DNA of 64,000 nt, taken from contig CM057148.1 of NCBI GenBank assembly GCA_029964075.1, forward strand, positions 23,987,916 through 24,051,915, written 5' to 3'. The notes below the pieces were generated by a model. It saw only the letters and a program-made list of their open reading frames with translations, ran no database searches and was not told the origin of the DNA. Numbering within the stretch: the stretch's first letter is position 1; each line of letters begins with the position of its first letter. A program made the translations under genes and the position numbers. Below are positions 23,201 through 31,600 of the stretch, piece by piece. This DNA is from Patiria pectinifera (Eukaryota; Echinodermata; Asteroidea; Valvatida; Asterinidae).

Positions 23201-24281
23201 CCCCTTTGTGCTCCTTTTGTTGTCTGTCCTCGAGCGTAATACAATACAGGAACATGTAAACTTGTACCTTTGCATCTATTCTTTAATTTTGAGACTGCAC
23301 ACTTACCTCTGCGTGTGTGCCCAGGGCATAAAGACCAAAGTAGGGGATGCGCGACGGGCCAGCCATGCTGCAGACTATAGCAAACAATTCCTCCAAGGAT
23401 TTGTGGATATTGAGACACATACCCGCTGTAAGGGGCGGGGAGAAGTCAACTAGTAAGATGCGAGCTGCATGAGGAGAGAAAATGGCACAGAACTAATTAA
23501 AATTTACTTGGAGGGGGTAAGTGGAGATTGAAAGTATCGCAGTGGCTATTGCTACGGCAGTCGACTGTCTGGTCCCCTGATCTGACAATATTCAACGTCA
23601 AGATCTTTGGCTCTTGGAACCAGACTATCAACCTAATGGTTCTTGGATTATATTTCCCTTAAAAAAAACCCCAAAGCCACAGATCACTAGGAAAAAAATT
23701 AAATCTACTCCATCAAAAAGTAGCATTTGATTAAAAACAAGTGGGGCCGTCATGGCCGTAGGGCCTACATGTATAACTATAAGCCCTTCAAAGAATTATG
23801 AGATAGTAAAAAAAAATGCCCTCCCCCCCCCCAACACTAAAACAAAATAATAAAAAAATAGGCCATAGGGCCTATAGGCCTTAAATTAAAGTTTAAGTTT
23901 AGCCCTAGCTAGGCTAAAGACCTAAGTAACATATTCTGCAGGGGTTATCTGACGGGCCTGACCCCCCCCCCCCCCCCCCCGCAAAAATTTGTGGATCCGC
24001 CTCTGCCTATATATATCACTGGTAGTCGGTACCATTAGCTAACACTTATCTCAACAGTCAAATAGAAATAAGCCATCCTTAGCATTAGACATGATTTAAC
24101 AGCATTTGTTACACGATGAAACAGAAACCATGAAAACATGGCTGCCGAAACATGTTTTTTCTTTTGACATAAATGACAGTTTTGAGCCCCAAAACCACAT
24201 GATAAATTGTGGAGAAGTCTATTCGTTTCATTTTATACCTGGCTGACGTGCATACACGACCCTTGTTGGTTGCTTGTCCAT
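11223..24281 (-). CDS. M1AP: M1AP, meiosis 1-associated protein, complete 12-exon gene
   Basis: In mammals M1AP works with the SHOC1-SPO16-TEX11 (ZZS) group in meiotic recombination, and its loss causes spermatocyte arrest. Coding exons in transcript order: 24281-24239, 23464-23307, 22369-22193, 21058-20945, 19377-19224, 18052-17963, 17079-16994, 16158-16021, 14682-14569, 12541-12323, 11780-11634 and 11414-11223. All have GT-AG borders, and the phases agree at every junction. The sum is 1632 bp, or 543 residues (human 530). Family stretches: ARILLVDF near the start, CSMAGPSRI, HVKGNFQRL, LEVTILTCRQG, GWLHDSGTDRE, LKCDLQERFLNPSL, RPTSCWKLDWDELE followed by NQQHFHALCH, and KPIAVKELMLPAD. The C-terminal exon is rich in G, R, S and T. 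Exon 1 (14 codons) is the least certain part: it was chosen because its phase and sequence fit. The start codon is at 24279-24281. Confidence 0.93.
11826..12108 (-). repeat. tRNA-Ser-like SINE (family A)
   Basis: Read on the minus strand it contains GAGCTCGGTGGTCGAG-like box A, the loop CTAGAAA typical of tRNA-Ser(AGA), and the box B GTTCGAGTCCCACC, followed by a tail ending in AACCTAATTTG. The same family is at 31718-32262 and 47178-47530. It lies in the M1AP intron between the last exons. Confidence 0.8.
12546..13050 (-). mobile_element. 5'-truncated CR1/L2-like LINE, reverse-transcriptase C-terminus
   Basis: An open frame at 13041-12643 (132 codons) carries the typical C-terminal region of CR1/L2-type LINE proteins: HITPVLADLHWLPV, then YRIKYKLGLFVYKILH, EPRTSTLWGDRSF, VWNQLPLAIKSS and TFKTNIKSHLYK. 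The 3' end is a TTATTA-type microsatellite (plus strand 12546-12575) abutting the acceptor of M1AP exon 10. There is no reverse-transcriptase core, so the copy is 5'-truncated and dead. Confidence 0.88.
13486..13740. repeat. Inverted repeat around GATGCGATCAAGCT
   Basis: GTGATGCGATCAAGCTACAT followed by GAGTCGTTTGTCG (left, 13488-13521) pairs with CGACAAACGACTC and AGCTTGATCGCATCAC on the right (about 13707-13739). It is probably the inner arm of a foldback element, whose outer limits I could not place. Confidence 0.55.
14048..14470 (+). repeat. tRNA-derived SINE (family B) with ATT tail
   Basis: Box A-like GGTCCAGTGGTTACGG, box B-like GGGTTCGAATCC, a long non-tRNA body (AACCCAGTAACACTTATCGC), then GCGCTATATAAGA and an ATT microsatellite at 14451-14470. 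Other family copies or relatives: 15702-15985, 19815-20235 (minus), 20255-20468 (minus) and 28940-29755. Confidence 0.82.
14749..15045. mobile_element. hAT-type MITE, CAAGGGYGGATCCAG ends, 8-bp target duplication
   Basis: Ends CAAGGGTGGATCCAG and CTGGATCCGCCCTTG are inverted copies. The 8-bp direct repeat TAAGGACT flanks it exactly at 14741-14748 and 15046-15053. It lies 59 bp beyond exon 9 of M1AP, upstream in the transcript direction. A single similar end (GTGGATCCGCC) is near 23991. Confidence 0.92.
15228..15600. repeat. Relative of the 9799-10223 MITE
   Basis: It has the same TTTCCCTGA / AGTTTTCCCTG motif organisation, with CAGGGTTCTCAG at the left and imperfect ends at the right. Confidence 0.55.
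15702..15985 (+). repeat. tRNA-derived SINE (family B variant)
   Basis: Starts CATGGTCCAGTGGTTACGG with box B GGGTTCGAACCC, contains CTCTCTCCACCCAGGAGTA, and ends TTGTGAAGCGCTTTGAGA. Its body matches that of 28940-29755. Confidence 0.8.
16309..16729. repeat. MITE with GTGACCGGCTCCACAAAAA ends
   Basis: The left terminus GTGACCGGCTCCACAAAAAG pairs with the right terminus TTTTTTGTGGAGCCAGTCAC. The element is 421 bp and has no coding capacity. Confidence 0.75.
17400..17895. repeat. 24-bp satellite with higher-order structure
   Basis: Repeats of about 24 bp built on GATTTGACTTGTGATG-x-ACCTTAT. Variant units (TTTGTGTTCGACC, CTTGAAATTCGACCAT) recur in the same order roughly every 190-210 bp, so blocks of several monomers have themselves been duplicated. 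Minus-strand ORFs in the array (KSNHKVHH repeats) are a by-product. Confidence 0.88.
18158..18415. repeat. MITE with CTGGGCCCAATTTCTTGGC end
   Basis: The left end CTGGGCCCAATTTCTTGGCT pairs imperfectly with AGCCAAGAAATTTTGCC on the right, and internal CTGTGCT / AGCACAG motifs also pair. The longer element at 31210-32837 has related ends. Confidence 0.7.
18626..19100. mobile_element. MITE with GGTTGCAGACCAGTAAAT ends
   Basis: The terminal 18 bp are a perfect inverted repeat. The interior (GCATGCTGTGGGCCATGAAC, GATGATCACCCCTGAAAATA) recurs at 62571-63045 in the opposite orientation, and in part at about 63405-63690. Confidence 0.85.
19428..19807. mobile_element. MITE with AGGCCAAAAAAA...GTCTCCGG ends (copy 1)
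   Basis: Ends AGTCTCCGGTTTCTGGTATG and CATACCAGAAAACCGGAGAC lie inside poly-A/poly-T flanks. A second copy at about 43690-44078 is in the opposite orientation. The shared peptide-like frames in the two copies (SEFGGFETS) follow from this. Confidence 0.82.
19815..20468 (-). repeat. Two adjacent SINEs (family B), minus strand
   Basis: The copy at 19815-20235 matches 14048-14470 in reverse (box B GGATTCGAACCC, AAGTGTTACTGGGTTCTTTAA body). The copy at 20255-20468 matches the 15702-15985 variant in reverse. They lie head to tail in one M1AP intron. Confidence 0.78.
21351..21532. repeat. Short MITE with TAGACCATTATCA ends
   Basis: TAGACCATTATCA on the left pairs with TGATAAAGGTCTA on the right. 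The internal blocks TAGTCTGGTTCCC and ACAGGGAACAAGACT also pair. Confidence 0.6.
21659..22112. repeat. MITE with ATAGTCCATCATTT ends
   Basis: The left end CTATAGTCCATCATTT pairs with AAATGATGGACTCTAT on the right. It is related to 6360-6562, and the block TCAGTTGTTAAGCAACC-type near 22900 belongs to the same or a sister family. Confidence 0.65.
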
Positions 24282-24980
24282 TTTTGATGTCCAACAACAC
24301 TGTACTCTGAAGGCCAAAATCAAAGGCCAAAATGATGCAGGAACAACAGCACAAACTCCAGCTGAAATTTTTTGAGGCAGGCAGACATGGATATTCATCA
24401 AAAAGTTTACAATGAATATTCACTTCTCTTTTTTACACACGGCTTCGTGATTGGCCCATTTGTTGACCTTCAATTTGCCGCGCGCGCGCGCCGAGTGCGC
24501 CACGTTCGGTCAAAGGTCAACCCGAATACCAACAACAAGCCCGAACATGTGAGAAGACAAGTTGCATTTTTTATGAACACGAAATTGTCTATTTTCTAGT
24601 CTATACTCTCCAAGATTTGACTGATTGATTGAAGTAGTAGGTGAAGTATGTAGGGTTTGGATATCTGTTCAGACAGGAACATATCTTTGGTGAATTGCTG
24701 TAAAGACAGAACAATATTTGCGTTCGTGTTTAATTTAATTTTCTCGATGTTGTTCATGCCAGCTCCAGGAAATACACAGCATGTATTTCGTGAAAAAAAG
24801 TTTATTGACGCTTGAAACTATGGCGTATCGTGTGTTTACGGATAAAAATTGAAATAAATTTGAGAGTGTCATTTATGTACACTCGTTTCCGTATTAATAT
24901 TGTTGTGATGGGCGGGGATTTTTCGGTTTTTTTTCCCTTTTTGGGGGGTAGGCTTAAATGGGGGTTGGTTTATTTCGGTC

Positions 24981-25947
24981 CTGTTGTGCCCATTCTTGAA
25001 AATCATGCATTCTCGAAAATGGGCAGGCACATTCTCGAAAATGTGCAACTGGATCCTTGCTCAATCTTGGCAAAAAATAACTCTTCCAGATTGAGCGCAC
25101 ATTCTCGAGAATACGCGACAAGATAACGGTCTTGTCGATGCCGAGCACCGGCTGCGCTTGGCAAGTCTAGCAGCATCTTCGTTCACTGATTCTCAATAAT
25201 TATACTGTTGCAACGCAAGGCGCTGAAAAGTAGAGTGGATATGAAAAGTATACGCGTATTGGGGGAGGGGACCGGGGGGAAAATAAGAATAAATAAGAAA
25301 GAATTCAGATTTTTGGGATAATAAAAGAGGGGGGGGAGACGTAAGAATGAAGATTGTGAAGAATGAGAATGAATACTGCGACATCCCATAGTGCTAATGC
25401 TATTTCCCATTTAAATTGCCACCAATTTATTGTTCACACCCCACCATAACGTCACAGAGCTGGATTCTATCTAGTCAAAAGAGCAATTTTGGCAGCTTCT
25501 GGACATCGTTTTTGTTCGTGGCACGCACATGATACATACAGGGACTTGTACTTGTCTAGCCTAAACAAAGCACTTCCCAGACTAGTTCCCAGTCCTCCGT
25601 TATTACAAAACTTCCCATAAGTAGGCAGGAAAAAGCAATAATAACAGGTTTAATTTGATTCAAATTATCGTAGTTATACGAGTACAGAAGCATGGAACAT
25701 TTTCTTTCCTCTTTATATGAATTGTTTCCCTTTTAACCGCTATACAATTCATTTAACATAATTATGTCGTGCAATGTTTGTTAAGATTGGGCAAAATTCA
25801 TAAATTGTGCACGTGGTATTCCCACCCAATCTTAAAAATGAGCGCTCATTTTCAAGAATGAGCGCTCATTTTCAAGAATGGGCGCTCATTCTTAAGAATA
25901 CGCGCTCATTTTCGAGAATGCGTGATTTTCAAGAATGGGCACAACAG
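24981..25947. repeat. Foldback element with ATTCTCGAAAATG ends
   Basis: The left arm CTGTTGTGCCCATTCTTGAA, continuing through ATTCTCGAAAATG, pairs with the right arm ending TTCAAGAATGGGCACAACAG over about 40 bp. Inside the right arm a unit built on GAGCGCTCATTTTCAAGAAT is repeated about four times (25838-25920). The right end abuts the next foldback element. Confidence 0.8.
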
Positions 25948-27073
25948 TCCTACTAAAGCGCGTCAACAAGCGTCAACGAGCGTCAACAAGCCTCAACGGT
26001 TGTAAACGAGCGTCAACAAATTTTGTACATGCTTTTGAACATTCAAAGTAGCTTTATATGGTAGAAAAGGCAATAAAGAACATCTTCTGTATATCAATTT
26101 AAGTTCAAATTATTCAAAAACTTGTTTTTTTAAGGTAGTGTATATTTTGCCGGAGGTAACGCCGGCAAACTCCGGCAAACTAACGTTTACTAAAGGTTTG
26201 CCGGCGGCAATCCATATCAACAGAGGGCGCTGTACTCTTTAAGATAGGGCTGAATTATAACATGTATTAAATTCCCACCATAGTTGTGTAGCACAGTTGG
26301 TGCTGTGGTTAAGCAATAGCTCTAATGAGTGGGATGTCCCGAGTTCGAATCCTGACCCCCGCCACAATTTTAAGGTGTTTTTTTTCCATCCCCAAATAAA
26401 GAAGAATATTCTTCTTTTATTATTTTAATATGTCTCAAACATTTTATTGCAGAGTATTACTTTTTCTTTTTCAGATTTGTGGCTCTGGAGGATTTTTTTT
26501 AAAGGGAAATAAAGTCCGAAATTATAAAATGGTCTGATTCCCATCTTGTTAATACAAAAATACAATGATAATATTGGCATGAAGCCAGACTAAAATTTGT
26601 CACCGGAAAATGTTTAAGTACAAAAAAACAGTAACTGCGCATGTTCAGTGCATATCCGGCAAACTGACGTTTACTGAAGGTTTGCCGTCTCCGGCAAAAT
26701 ATCCACTGCCTTTTTTTAACGCGAAATGTACGACGAATTTGTCGACTAGTGTTGGCCGCCATCTTGTTTGGATTGCGCTGTACACTTCGCGCATGCGTAG
26801 TATGGCTCTGTACACTTCACGCATGCGTAGTAGGGCTAAGCTTCACGTTTACTTTACTCGACAAATTCGCCGTACATTTCGCGTAAAAAAAACACCATGT
26901 TTTGAAATCATTTTAACTTTAATTGATATGCAGAAAATGTTCTTTGTCGCTTTTTCTACCATATCAAGCTACTTTTGATGTTCAAAAGCATATACAAAAT
27001 TTGTTGATGCTCGTTGACGACCGTTGAGCCTTGTTGACGCTTGTTGACGCTTGTTGACGCGCTTTAGTAGGAC
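25947..27073. repeat. Foldback element with repeated GCGTCAACAA in its arms
   Basis: GTCCTACTAAAGCGCGTCAA at the left pairs with TTGACGCGCTTTAGTAGGAC at the right. The arms extend about 150 bp (GTAGCTTTATATGGTAGAAA against TTTCTACCATATCAAGCTAC). Both arms carry sub-terminal tandem repeats of GCGTCAACAA / TTGTTGACGC. The interior has paired CCGGCAAACT / AGGTTTGCCG motifs and a tRNA-like SINE head at about 26285-26365 (box B GAGTTCGAATCC). Confidence 0.85.
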
Positions 27074-28115
27074 CCGTTTATTTAGCTGTGATGTGAACAT
27101 GGTGAACCTGTCTTTTTTTTCAGTCAGGTGCATTCTTAAGCCATGTAAGCCGTCAGGTCGTATAGTGCTCGCATCTGTCTACTCATGCTTGTGTACATAA
27201 GCCACTTTATTTAACCAAAGCAATTACTGCATACATACTGCGCATGCGCTCTCAAGATTCAACGCTTTACTTTTGTGGATAAACAGTTTGCCATACACGA
27301 GAAACATCATTCATAGCGGGGTACCAACTAGACCCGTGAATGTGGCTATATACATAGCCACGCTTCAATCTATAATAAAAACACTCTATTGTGATCCACG
27401 CCTGCACGGTTACTGTGATCGAGTGACCGTTCTAGCTGAATTTCGGCTACATTTGACAGAATATTTGCATACAAAAATCAGTTGTACAGAAAATCCAGCA
27501 GAATAGTTTTTTCGGCAGAATTATGTAGATAAAGGACAATGAAAAAGAGTGGAGAAATATGGGCACATTTGTTTTGAAAAACCAAACTCTTCAAAGTCAA
27601 TCTTCTTTTTTAAAGATCCCTGAAACAAACCCTTGCACAATGGAACAGCATCATATACTGGGTGACTGGTGGACTTTCGAAGTGGATTTTACACACTAGC
27701 AGAATTTTACTTGGTATTACGGTCATCCTGCCATGTAAGACTGTTAGTTGGATACCCACTGGTGGGACTCCTACCATTTTGCGCTTGCAGAACTCGAGGT
27801 ACCAGAGTGTCATGCCTGTCTTTGATTTTCTGATCATTTTGAAAACATTCGTTGTGACAAAGTTGTGCCGTATTTTACTTCGAATTTCTTGACAATGACA
27901 GATCCAACACTCGCGTAAATTCACAGGAAGCCTAACAAGTAAGTGATTTACCTATTGGCAAAATTGTGCGTGGTTATATGTAGCGGATCAAAAGATATAA
28001 TGATTTCGCTTGTATTTTATGCGAGGGAAGCGAGTGGTTTTGTATACAACGCCTCGCTCACGGGACCAACAAACTGATGGTTCATAATTTTCATGAAAGC
28101 AAGATGCAAAGTAGT

Positions 28116-28574
28116 CCCATAAATGTGGCCTATTTACTGGACTGCCTCCGTAAACATAGGCCACACATCCACATGTACAAAAATCGTGTCGACTTTGCCA
28201 AATTTTGATTTTCACATTTAGGCTTAGTTTGTAGGATTTTTTGCTTTAGAAGCATACTCACCCTCTGTATAGGCTAGTCAGAAAGTGCTGCCTTTTTCAG
28301 ATGTCTAATTTTTGTGATATTTCATGTTGAAATTTTGATACGCAAACGTGTAAAAATGAATCTGGAAATTTCACGAAAAATATACATCTGAAAAAGGCAG
28401 CACTTTCTGATTAGCCTATAAAGAGGGTGAGTATGCTTCTAAAGCAAAAAAACCCCTACAAACTAAGCCTAAATGTGAAAATCAAAATTTGGCAAAGTGC
28501 GACACGTTTTTGTACATGTGGATGTGTGGCCTATGTTTACGGAGGCAGTCCAGTAAATAGGCCACATTTATGGG
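28116..28574. repeat. Long hairpin (foldback) just upstream of XRCC6
   Basis: Arms of about 210 bp (28116-28325 and 28368-28574) are near-perfect complements. CCCATAAATGTGGCCTATTT pairs with AAATAGGCCACATTTATGGG, and AAAGTGCTGCCTTTTTCAGA with TCTGAAAAAGGCAGCACTTT. The right arm ends 64 bp before the Ku70 start codon. Confidence 0.9.
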
Positions 28575-28638
28575 GCTAGAAGCAAAGCATTTATCATGTC
28601 ATGATTAAATATTGCTGTGTTCCAGATCTCTTGGCAGC

Positions 28639-31600
28639 ATGAGCAACTGGGGTAATTGGGGGACGTCCTTCGGCTATGCAGACGGCAGTGGTGATGAGGA
28701 CGAGGATGGGGACGCGGGGTACCAGACCGCCTTTGGCACTAAGGACGGTCTCATCTTCCTGGTGGACTGCGGCGAGTCTATGTTTCAGAAGGCGGAGCCT
28801 GACGAGGACAGCCATTTCCAGCTCTGCGTCAAGGTTTGTATTTTGTCGGCTAAGGCTAGCATTTTACACACGTGCGTATGGAAAGTGGCTGAATCGACTT
28901 CCCATATGGACATATTTGTGTATTTGCCAGACGAAGCTGCGGAGCACACTGGTTCAATGGTTACAGTGTTCAACTCGTGTCGTGGCGGGTTGGAACCCTG
29001 ACAGGGCACATGGTGCTTGTGTTCTTGGGCAATACACTACTACAATTGCCTCTCTCCACCCAGGAGTACATGTAGAAAATGGGGACCTGTGAAGGCAACC
29101 TCGTCCCCAGGGTGTCGAGCAGTACGCGCCCACCACTACCTGCTCTCTCACCCTGGTATTGGATCATTTGCATGTGCAAGATTTTTGCACACGTTTGCAA
29201 ATGAGGAACAGTCTGTGCCCGGATATGCGTTACACATTAGCGTTTGTTTTGGTATGCGGTGTCTGGGGTAAAAACAGAGTCAATTCGTGGCAGCGCGAGC
29301 ACGGCGTGAGTTACGAAAACACGATTTTTGAAATCAAACTGTTACGATCTTATCGAGACAACATGCAGTATCATATTTCATATTAATATGAGTAACTTGG
29401 AAAGGAAATTATATTTTCGAGAAGGCGTGGACGAATGATCGCGAAAACACGTACTGCACGTTGTGAATATATAGCACCAAGTACACGATAAAAATCCATT
29501 ACTAGCCAATTGCGGTATCCAATCAGGATACAGGAAGAAAGTTTCCTATCCAGGGTTTACTATTGGAAACGCGGTTGGAAATAAAGTAAGCACTGGGGAC
29601 GAGGTTGCTGTGAAGGTAGATTGCGCTGATCACGAGCTGTTGCAGAAAAAAAAAACGGTCTCATGGCCTGATGAACAGGGGTAATAATTGTGAAGCGCTT
29701 TGAGACCTTTGGTATAAAAGTTAAGGGCTACATAAACACCTCATTATTATTGTTTATTATTTATTAGGCGAAGTAAAAAAAGACAACATGTTTTTCATCC
29801 CCGCCCGCTTCCTTTTTGGAGGCCGCCTGGATTTTTTTATTATTTTTTATTTTTGAAAAATGTAGGGAAAAAACACCGAAAAAGTCCACAAATTCATCGG
29901 AAAATAAATACCAATACCAATACAACTCTTAATGACACTGTAAATATGTTCAGTTCTATTGTCCAACTTGTCTTTCATTTTAAAAGTCTCTATGAACAGT
30001 GGAACACCAACGGTTGCAGGAAATTTTAAAATGGCGGCCATCTTGAAAAAAACCTTTTTCAAAAACCCCGGACGAGACACTTTTTTTTTTTTACTTCGCC
30101 GTATTAATAATTATTATCATTATTATTAATTTGTTTGCGATCAAGGTTTTTTCCGAAATGTGATTGGGGAAAAAACCCAGTGTTGTAGTGGAATCCATCA
30201 CAAGTTCATTACAAGTCCAGTCACAAGTAAAAATCAATAGTCCATTCACATGTCCAGGCACAAGCAACAGTGCGGACGTGCGAGAAACAACATTTGTGTA
30301 TTGGTGCTGAGTGACATTTGTGTATTGGTGCTGAGTGTTTAATGTGACGCACACGCAAAATGTAGCATACATTGAATAGACGTGGCTGGAAATACGCATG
30401 CCACAGAATGTCCGCCACGTTCGATGTAAACATCTGGGATTTTTTCCCCTTTTTTTTTTTGGCAGTGTGCCCGCAGTGTGTTGACCAATAAGATCATCAG
30501 CAGTGACAAGGATATGTTGGGAGTTGTCCTCTTTGGAACGGAGAAGAACAAAAACAGCGGAAACTTTGAACACGTCTACGTACTTCAGGTGAATTATTAA
30601 ATGTTTCTCGGCGTTTAAGAACAAACATTTCATTTATTTGTTGGAGAGCCTTTTACGTATAGGGTGAGCCAAAAATAGGAAACCCAATTGTTGGGACTAC
30701 TATTTTATTGGAGTTCTGCATGTAGCACTTTCAAATTCTAACATATGAAAGCCCAATTCATCAGCTTTCTTTTAGTAAAAAAATCATTCAAATCATTCAT
30801 GTACTTTCCAAGTTACAGAATTTTAAACACAACCACCGTTTTAAGGTTCTGTCCACTGATCACAACGTTTTGGTGAAAGAACACTGATCTTTTTGTGATC
30901 CGTGGACAGAACCATGAAACAGTCATCGTGTTTAAAATTTTATAACTTGAAAAGCACATGAGTGATTTGAATGATTCTTGTACTAAAAGAAAGCTTATGA
31001 ATTGGGCTTTCATATCCTACATTACTCACCCTGTAGTTTGATGCCTTATGCTTTGTTGTACTGGAGGACCAGCCTAGTTTTTCTCTTTGTACCTACATTG
31101 TACCTGCATGACTGATTGACTGATTGACTGACTGATAGACTTGGTGCCAAGTCGTTAATTGTTTAAATATTTACTAATGAATTGGCCAGATCCTCTCCAT
31201 TGTGTAGACCAGGGCCCAATTTCACGGCACTGCTAAGCACATGGAGATGGTAAGCACAGCAATAGGCACGCTTACCTCAAGAGGAAAAAATTGCTTAAAT
31301 CAGTGGTGTAACAATAGAAATCTCCATGCGGGCGCGACCTTTAGACACGGACACACTGTGAAATAGTGCTTAAGGTTAGCATATTTTTCTGCTATGCTTA
31401 GCACAACTTGTTTTATAGCGTTCGCGATTGCTTTTTGGAGGCCACCTCCTTTTTATTTTTTATTTTTTTATGTTAAACCGAAAAATTGATAAATTTTAAA
31501 CAGTGTCATCATTTTGGCCTCTTTGTCTGTTGCATCTTGCCCATATAAGGCTGGTATGTCATTTCCTGAGTCCAATGGCGGCCATTTAAAACAAGAAGCT

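Larger units (their letters stand above)
24282..28638. promoter_or_regulatory. Shared upstream region of divergent M1AP and XRCC6
   Basis: The start codons of M1AP (-) and XRCC6 (+) are 4.36 kb apart and point away from each other, so both promoters should lie here. A GC-rich stretch with alternating GC at 24478-24500 is the most promoter-like segment. TGTTCCAG at 28618-28625 could be the 3' splice site of a 5'-UTR intron of XRCC6. Most of the rest is occupied by foldback elements at 24981-25947, 25947-27073 and 28116-28574. The assignment is an inference from gene order. Confidence 0.4.
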
